NCBI RefSeq assembly: GCF_020379485.1
Contig: NC_063447.1
Coordinates: 62,113,452-62,177,451 of the forward strand
Reading direction: 5' to 3'
Origin: Brassica napus
Taxonomy: Eukaryota; Streptophyta; Magnoliopsida; Brassicales; Brassicaceae
Length of the DNA stretch: 64,000 bases
Below the pieces are notes generated by a model that saw nothing but the letters and a program-made list of their open reading frames with translations, ran no database searches and was not told the origin of the DNA. Position numbers and translations under genes: made by a program. Each line of letters starts with the position of its first letter. Positions within the stretch are counted from its first letter, which is position 1. This document shows, in pieces, positions 58,601 through 64,000 of the stretch.

Positions 58601-60720
58601 CAAATATGCATTAAAACAATATTGTCGTATTTTTTGAAATTTTTTCAAAATCTATGGGTTAACCCCTACGAAAATATTGAGTTTTAGATCAATGTTTTAT
58701 ATACTGAAGCCTATAATCTTTAGTGTTGTTTTCAAATTTATAACCACATTCTACATTTGTATTCATGTATTTTAAGCTGTTTTTCTTGGTATACGGGAAT
58801 CGTTATAATTTTTTTTATCACTTAATCTAGTAAAACTTCATAATACTCCTTAAATCGAGAGAATAACCACTATAAATCACTATTTTCTTAAAAAACGGGG
58901 ACAAAAAGGCTCCAAACCTCTTTGAACATCATTATATGTTAGTTCACGATCCAAATATGCATTAAAACAATATTATCGTATTTTTTGAATTTTTTTCAAA
59001 ATCTATGTGTTAACCCCTAGGAAAATATTGAGTTTTTGGTAAATGTTTTATATAATGAAGCCTATAATCTTTAGTGTTGTTTAGAAGTTTATAATGATAT
59101 TCTAAACTTGTATTAACGTATGTTAACTCTCTTTTATGGTATATGAGAATCGTTATAATTTTTTTATCAATTAATTTAGTAAAACTTTATAATACTCATT
59201 AAATCGATAGAATAACAACTATAAAATCACTATTTTCTTAAAAATCGGAGACAACAAAGGCTTCAAACCTCTTTAAACATCATCATATGTTAGTCCAGGA
59301 TGCAAATATGCATTAAAACCATATAGTCGTATTTTTTGAAATTTTTTCAAAATCAATGTGTTAACCCCTACGAAAATATTGAGTTTTTGGTAAATGTTTT
59401 ATATACTAAAGCCTATAATCTTTAGTATTGTTTTAAAATTTCTAACCACATTCTAAATTTGTATTAATGTATTTTAAGCTCTTTTTCATGGTATATGGGA
59501 ATCGTTATCATTTGTTTATCAATTAATTTAGTAAAACTTCGTAATACTCCTTAAATTGAAGGAATAACCACTACAAAATCACTATTTTCTTAAGAAACGA
59601 AGACAACAAAGGCTCCAAACCTCCTTGAACATCATCACATATTAGTGCATGATGAAACTATGCAATAAAACAATATTATTATATTTTTTAATTTTTCTCA
59701 AATTCTATGTGTTAACCTAACCACTACGAAAATATAGAGTTTTACGTTAAACGCTCTATATACTGAAGCTTATATTGAGTTTTACGTTAAACGCTCTACG
59801 AAAATATTGAGTTTTAACCCTGTTTCATGGTACATGGAAATTTTTATATTTTGTTTATCAATTAATTTAGTAAAACTTCATAATACTCCCTAAATCGGTG
59901 GAATAACCCCTATTAAATCGCTATTCTCTTGAAAAACGGAGACAACAAAAGCTCCAAACCTCTTTAAACATAATCATATGTTAGTTCAGGATGCAAATAT
60001 GCATTAAAACAATATAGTAGTATTTTTTAAAAAAATTCAAAATCTATGTGTTAACCCCTACAAAAATATTGAGTTTTTGATCAATGTTTTATATACTGAA
60101 GCCTATAATCTTTAGTGTTGTTTTCAAATTTATAACCACATTCTACATTTGTATTAATGTATTTTAAGCTGTTTTTCTTGGTATACGGGAATCGTTATAA
60201 TTTTTTATCAATTAATTTAGTAAAACTTCATAATACTCCTTAAATCGAGGGAATAACCACTATAAATCACTATTTTCTTAAAAAAACGGAGACAACAAAG
60301 GCTCCAAACCTCCTTGACCATAATCATATGTTAGTTCAGGATGCAAATATGCATTAAAACAATATCGTCGTATTTTTTGAAAATTTTTCAAAATCTATGG
60401 GTTAACCCCTACGAAAATATTGAGTTTTAGATCAATGTTTTATATACTGAAGCCTATAATCTTTAGTGTTGTTTTCAAATTTATAACCATATTCTACATT
60501 TGTATTAATGTATTTTAAGCTGTTTTTCTTGGTATACGGGAATCGTTATAATTTTTTTTATCGCTTAATCTAGTAAAACTTCATAATACTCCTTAAATCG
60601 AGAGAATAACCACTATAAATCACTATTTTCTTAAAAACCGGGGACAAAAAGGCTCCAAACCTCTTTGAACATCATTATATGTTAGTTCAGGATCCAAATA
60701 TGCATTAAAACCATATAATC
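43656..60720. repeat. 350-bp satellite, homogeneous 5-mer HOR block
   Basis: Monomers of 352, 351, 350, 352 and 339 bp form a higher-order repeat of 1,744 bp. Landmarks at the same monomer recur at 43961, 45705, 47449, 49152, 50893, 52632, 54723, 56454, 58195 and 59940 (intervals 1744, 1744, 1703, 1741, 1739, 2091, 1731, 1741 and 1745). Successive units are nearly identical base for base, while the five monomers within a unit differ. The 339-bp monomer contains an internal partial duplication (gttttacgttaaacgctct twice). The block begins abruptly at about 43655 in the middle of a monomer. Confidence 0.95.
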
Positions 60721-63700
60721 GTATTTTTTGAATTTTTTTCAAAATCAATGTGTTAACCCCTAGGAAAATATTGAGTTTTTGGTAAATGTTTTATATACTA
60801 AAGCCTATAATCTTTAATATTGTTTTAAAATTTCTAACCACATTCTAAATTTGTATTAATGTATTTTAAGCTCTTTTTCATGGTATATGGGAATCGTTAT
60901 AATTTGTTTATCAATTAATTTAGTAAAATTTCATAATATTCCTTAAATTAAAGGAATAACCACTATAAAATCACTATTTTCGTAAGAAACGAAGACAACA
61001 CAGGCTCCAAACCTCCATGGACATCATCACATGTTAGTGCGTGACGAAACTATGCAATAAAACAATATTATTATATTTTTTAATTTTTCCCAAATTCTAT
61101 ATGTTAACCTAACCCATATGAAAATATTGAGTTTTACGTTAAACGCTCTGTATACTGAAGCTTATATTGAGTTTTACGTTAAACGCTCTACGAAAATATT
61201 GAGTTTTAACTATGTTTCATGGTTCATGGAAATTTTTATATTTTTTTATCGATTAATTTAGTAAAATATCATAATACTCCATAAATCGGTGGAATAACCC
61301 CTATTAAATCGCTATTCTCTTTAAAAACGGAGACAACAAAGGCTCCAAACTTCTTTGAACATCATCATATGTTAGTTCAGGATGCAAATAAGCATTAAAA
61401 CAATATTATTTTATTTTTTGATTTTTTTTTTAAAAATCTATGTGTTAACCCCTACAAAAATATTGAGTTTTTGGTAAATGTTTTATATACTTAAGCCTAT
61501 AATCGTTAGTGTTGTTTTAAAATTTCTAACCACATTCTACATTTTTATTAATGTATTTTAAGCTGTTTTTCATGGTATATGAGAATCGTTATAAATTTTT
61601 TATCAATTAATTTAGTAAAACTTCATAATACTCTTTAAATCGAGGGAATAACCACTATAAATCACTATTTTCTTAAAAACGGAGACAAAAAGGCTCCAAA
61701 CCTCTTTGAACATCATTATATGTTAGTTCAGGATCCAAATATGCATTAAAACAATATTATCGTATTTTTTGAATTTTTTTCAAAATCTATGGGTTAACCC
61801 CTACGAAAATATTGAGTTTTTGATTAATGTTTTATATACCGAAGCCTATAATCTTTAGTGTTGTTTTCAAATTTATAACCACATTTTACATTTGTATTAA
61901 TGTATTTTAAGCTGTTTTTCTTGGTATACGGGAATCGCTATAATTTTTTATCAATTAATTTAGTAAAACCTCATAATACTCCTTAAATCGAGGGAACAAC
62001 CACTATAAATCACTATTTTAAAAAAAAAAAACGGAGATAAAAAGGCTCCAAACCTCTTTGAACATCATTATATGTTAGTTCAGGATCCAAATATGCATTA
62101 AAACAATATAATCGTATTTTTTGAATTTTTTTTCAAAATCTATGTGTTTAATCTCTACGAAAATATTGAGTTTTTGGTAAATGTTTTATATAGTGAAGCC
62201 TATAATCTTTAGTGTTGTTTTAAAATTTATAATGATATTCTAAATTTTTATTAACGTATGTTAATTCTCTTTTATGGTATATGAGAATCGTTATAATTAT
62301 TTTATCAATTAATTTAGTAATACTTTATAATACTCTTTAAATCGATAGAATAACAACTATAAAATCACTATTTTCTTAAAAATCGGAGACAACAAAGGCT
62401 TCAAACCTCTTTAAACATCATCATATGTTAGTCCAGGATGCAAATATGCATTAAAACCATATAGTCGTTTTTTTTGAAATTTTTTCAAAATCAATGTGTT
62501 AACCCCTACGAAAATATTGAGTTTTTGGTAAATATTTTTATATACTAAAGCCTATAATCTTTAATATTGTTTTAAAATTTCTAACCACATTTTAAATTTG
62601 TATTAATGTATTTTAAGCTCTTTTTCATGGTATATGGGAATCGTTATAATTTTTTTATCAATTAATTTAGTAAAACTTCATAATACTCCTTAAATTGAAG
62701 GAATAACCACTATAAAATCACTATTTTCGTAAGAAACAAAGACAACACATGCTCCAAACCTCCATGAACATCATCACATGTTAGTGCGTGACGAAACTAT
62801 GCAATAAAACAATATTATTATATTTTTTTAATTTTTTTCAAATTCTATGTGTTAACCTAACCCCTACGAAAATATTGAGTTTTACGTTAAACGCTCTATA
62901 TACTAAAGCTTATATTGAGTTTTACGTTAAACGCTCTACGAAAATATTGAGTTTTAACTATGTTTCGTGGTACATGGAAATTTTTATATTTTTTTATCGA
63001 TTAATTTAGTAAAACATCATAATACTCCCTAAATCGGTGGAATAACCCCTATTAAATCGCTATTCTCTTTAAAAACGGAGACAACAAAGGCTCCAAACCT
63101 CTTTGAACATCATCATATGTTAGTTCAAGATGCAAATATGCATTAAACAATATTATTTTATTTTTTGATTTTTTTTCAAAATCTATGTGTTAACCCCCTA
63201 CAAAAATATTGAGTTTTTGGTAAATGTTTTATATACTGAAGCCTATAATCTTTAGTGTTATTTTAAAATTTCTAACCACATTCTACATTTTTATTAATGT
63301 ATTTTAAGCTCTCTTTCATGATATATGAGAATGGTTATAAATTTTTTATCAATTAATTTAGTAAAACTTCATAATACTCCTTAAATCGTTGGAATAACCA
63401 CTATAAAATCACTATTTTCTTAAAAAAACGGAGACAAAAAAGGCTCCAAACCTCTTTAAACATCATCATATGTTAGTTAAGGATGCAAATAAGCTTTAAA
63501 ACAATATTGTTGTATATTTTGAAAAAATTTCAAAATCAATGTGTCACCCCTACGAAAAAATTGAGTTTTTGGTAAATATATTATATATACTGAAGCCTGT
63601 AATCTTTAGTGTTGTTTTAAAATTTCTAACCACATTCAACATTTGTCATAATATATTTTAAGCTTTTTTCAAGGTATATTGGAATCGATTTAATTTTTTT

Positions 63701-64000
63701 TATCAATTAATTTAGTAAAATTTCATAATACTCCTTAAATCGATGGAATAACCACTATAAAATCACTATTTTATTAAAAAAAAATGAGACAACAAAGGCT
63801 CCAAACAACCACTATAAAATCACTATTTTATTAAAAAAAATGAGACAACAAAGGCTCCAAACCTCTTTGAACATCATCATATGTTAGTTCAGGATGCAAA
63901 TATGCATAAAAACAATATTGTCGTATTTTTTGAAATTTTTTCAAAATCTACGTGTTAACCCCTACAAAAATATTTAGTTTTTAGTAAATGTTTTATATAC
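60721..64000. repeat. 350-bp satellite, distal diverging HORs
   Basis: The array continues to the window edge, with landmarks at 61331 and 63079. The first interval (from 59940, 1391 bp) is a four-monomer unit; the next is 1748 bp. These units share their own variants (cgtaagaaac, gtgcgtgacgaaac, ctttaaaaacgg) and more single-base changes, so they form a separate, less homogenised HOR clade. The array's far end is not in the window. Confidence 0.9.
63756..63857. repeat. 56-bp tandem duplication in last monomer
   Basis: The segment from accactataaaatcac to aaggctccaaac is duplicated head to tail with a 56-bp period, so the gagacaac landmark occurs at 63787 and 63843. A small local slippage or break-repair event within a monomer. 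Confidence 0.85.

Noticed and set aside
62788..63009. Open frame of 73 codons inside the satellite
   Set aside because: Phe/Leu/Ile-rich translation of AT-rich tandem repeat; stops interrupt it in sister units.
40138..64000. CRISPR-like array of regular repeats
   Set aside because: Repeats are contiguous 350-bp units without spacers in a plant nuclear genome; this is satellite DNA.
40138..64000. Canonical Brassica centromeric repeat (CentBr, ~176 bp)
   Set aside because: The period is about 350 bp and the two halves of a monomer are not obviously alike by eye; identity with CentBr is not supported, though a formal alignment was not possible.

Overview
The window is nuclear DNA from a crucifer (Brassicaceae), most likely a Brassica, Raphanus or close relative. 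The genes have plant introns. Their order and identity (CYP76C-type P450 cluster, an At2g45590-type receptor kinase, URT1, SOC1, LPEAT2) match the Arabidopsis thaliana interval around At2g45550 to At2g45670. Several Arabidopsis neighbours are absent, notably the AGL6 MADS gene expected beside SOC1. This is the thinning expected of one subgenome after the Brassiceae whole-genome triplication. The species call is inference: no database was searched.

Layout. 1-3600: transposon debris (a palindromic MITE, a hAT-like element holding a decayed LINE RNase H region, a SINE). 3634-12746: three CYP76C-like P450 units on the minus strand. The outer two are intact (508 and 509 aa). The middle one is a pseudogene with a lost 5' end and a 14-bp frameshifting duplication. 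A pair of nested retroposons lies between copies 1 and 2. 12747-15170: MITE-rich spacer. 15171-17210: single-exon membrane-anchored kinase with about 320 residues between DFG and APE. 18139-20798: URT1 terminal uridylyltransferase, six exons. 20799-23126: spacer. 23127-26200: SOC1, seven coding exons plus a probable 5' UTR exon, with a MITE close upstream. 26357-34150: dense DNA transposons and SINEs, ending in a MULE whose two families of inverted arms are interleaved. 35520-38702: LPEAT2, 14 exons, intact.

From about 40,138 to the end of the window (about 24 kb, cut off by the edge) there are no genes. The whole stretch is an AT-rich tandem satellite with a monomer near 350 bp. The first 3.5 kb is diverged. 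At about 43,655 it switches abruptly to a homogeneous higher-order repeat of five monomers (352+351+350+352+339 = 1,744 bp), present about eleven times with informative deletion, expansion and contraction variants. This satellite is the most striking structure here, beginning only about 1.4 kb from the LPEAT2 start codon.

The genes do not form a pathway. They are collinear neighbours: P450s of monoterpenol/herbicide-oxidising type, a signalling kinase, an mRNA-decay uridylyltransferase, a floral integrator and a phospholipid acyltransferase. Exon coordinates were read by hand from splice signals, reading frame and family conservation.
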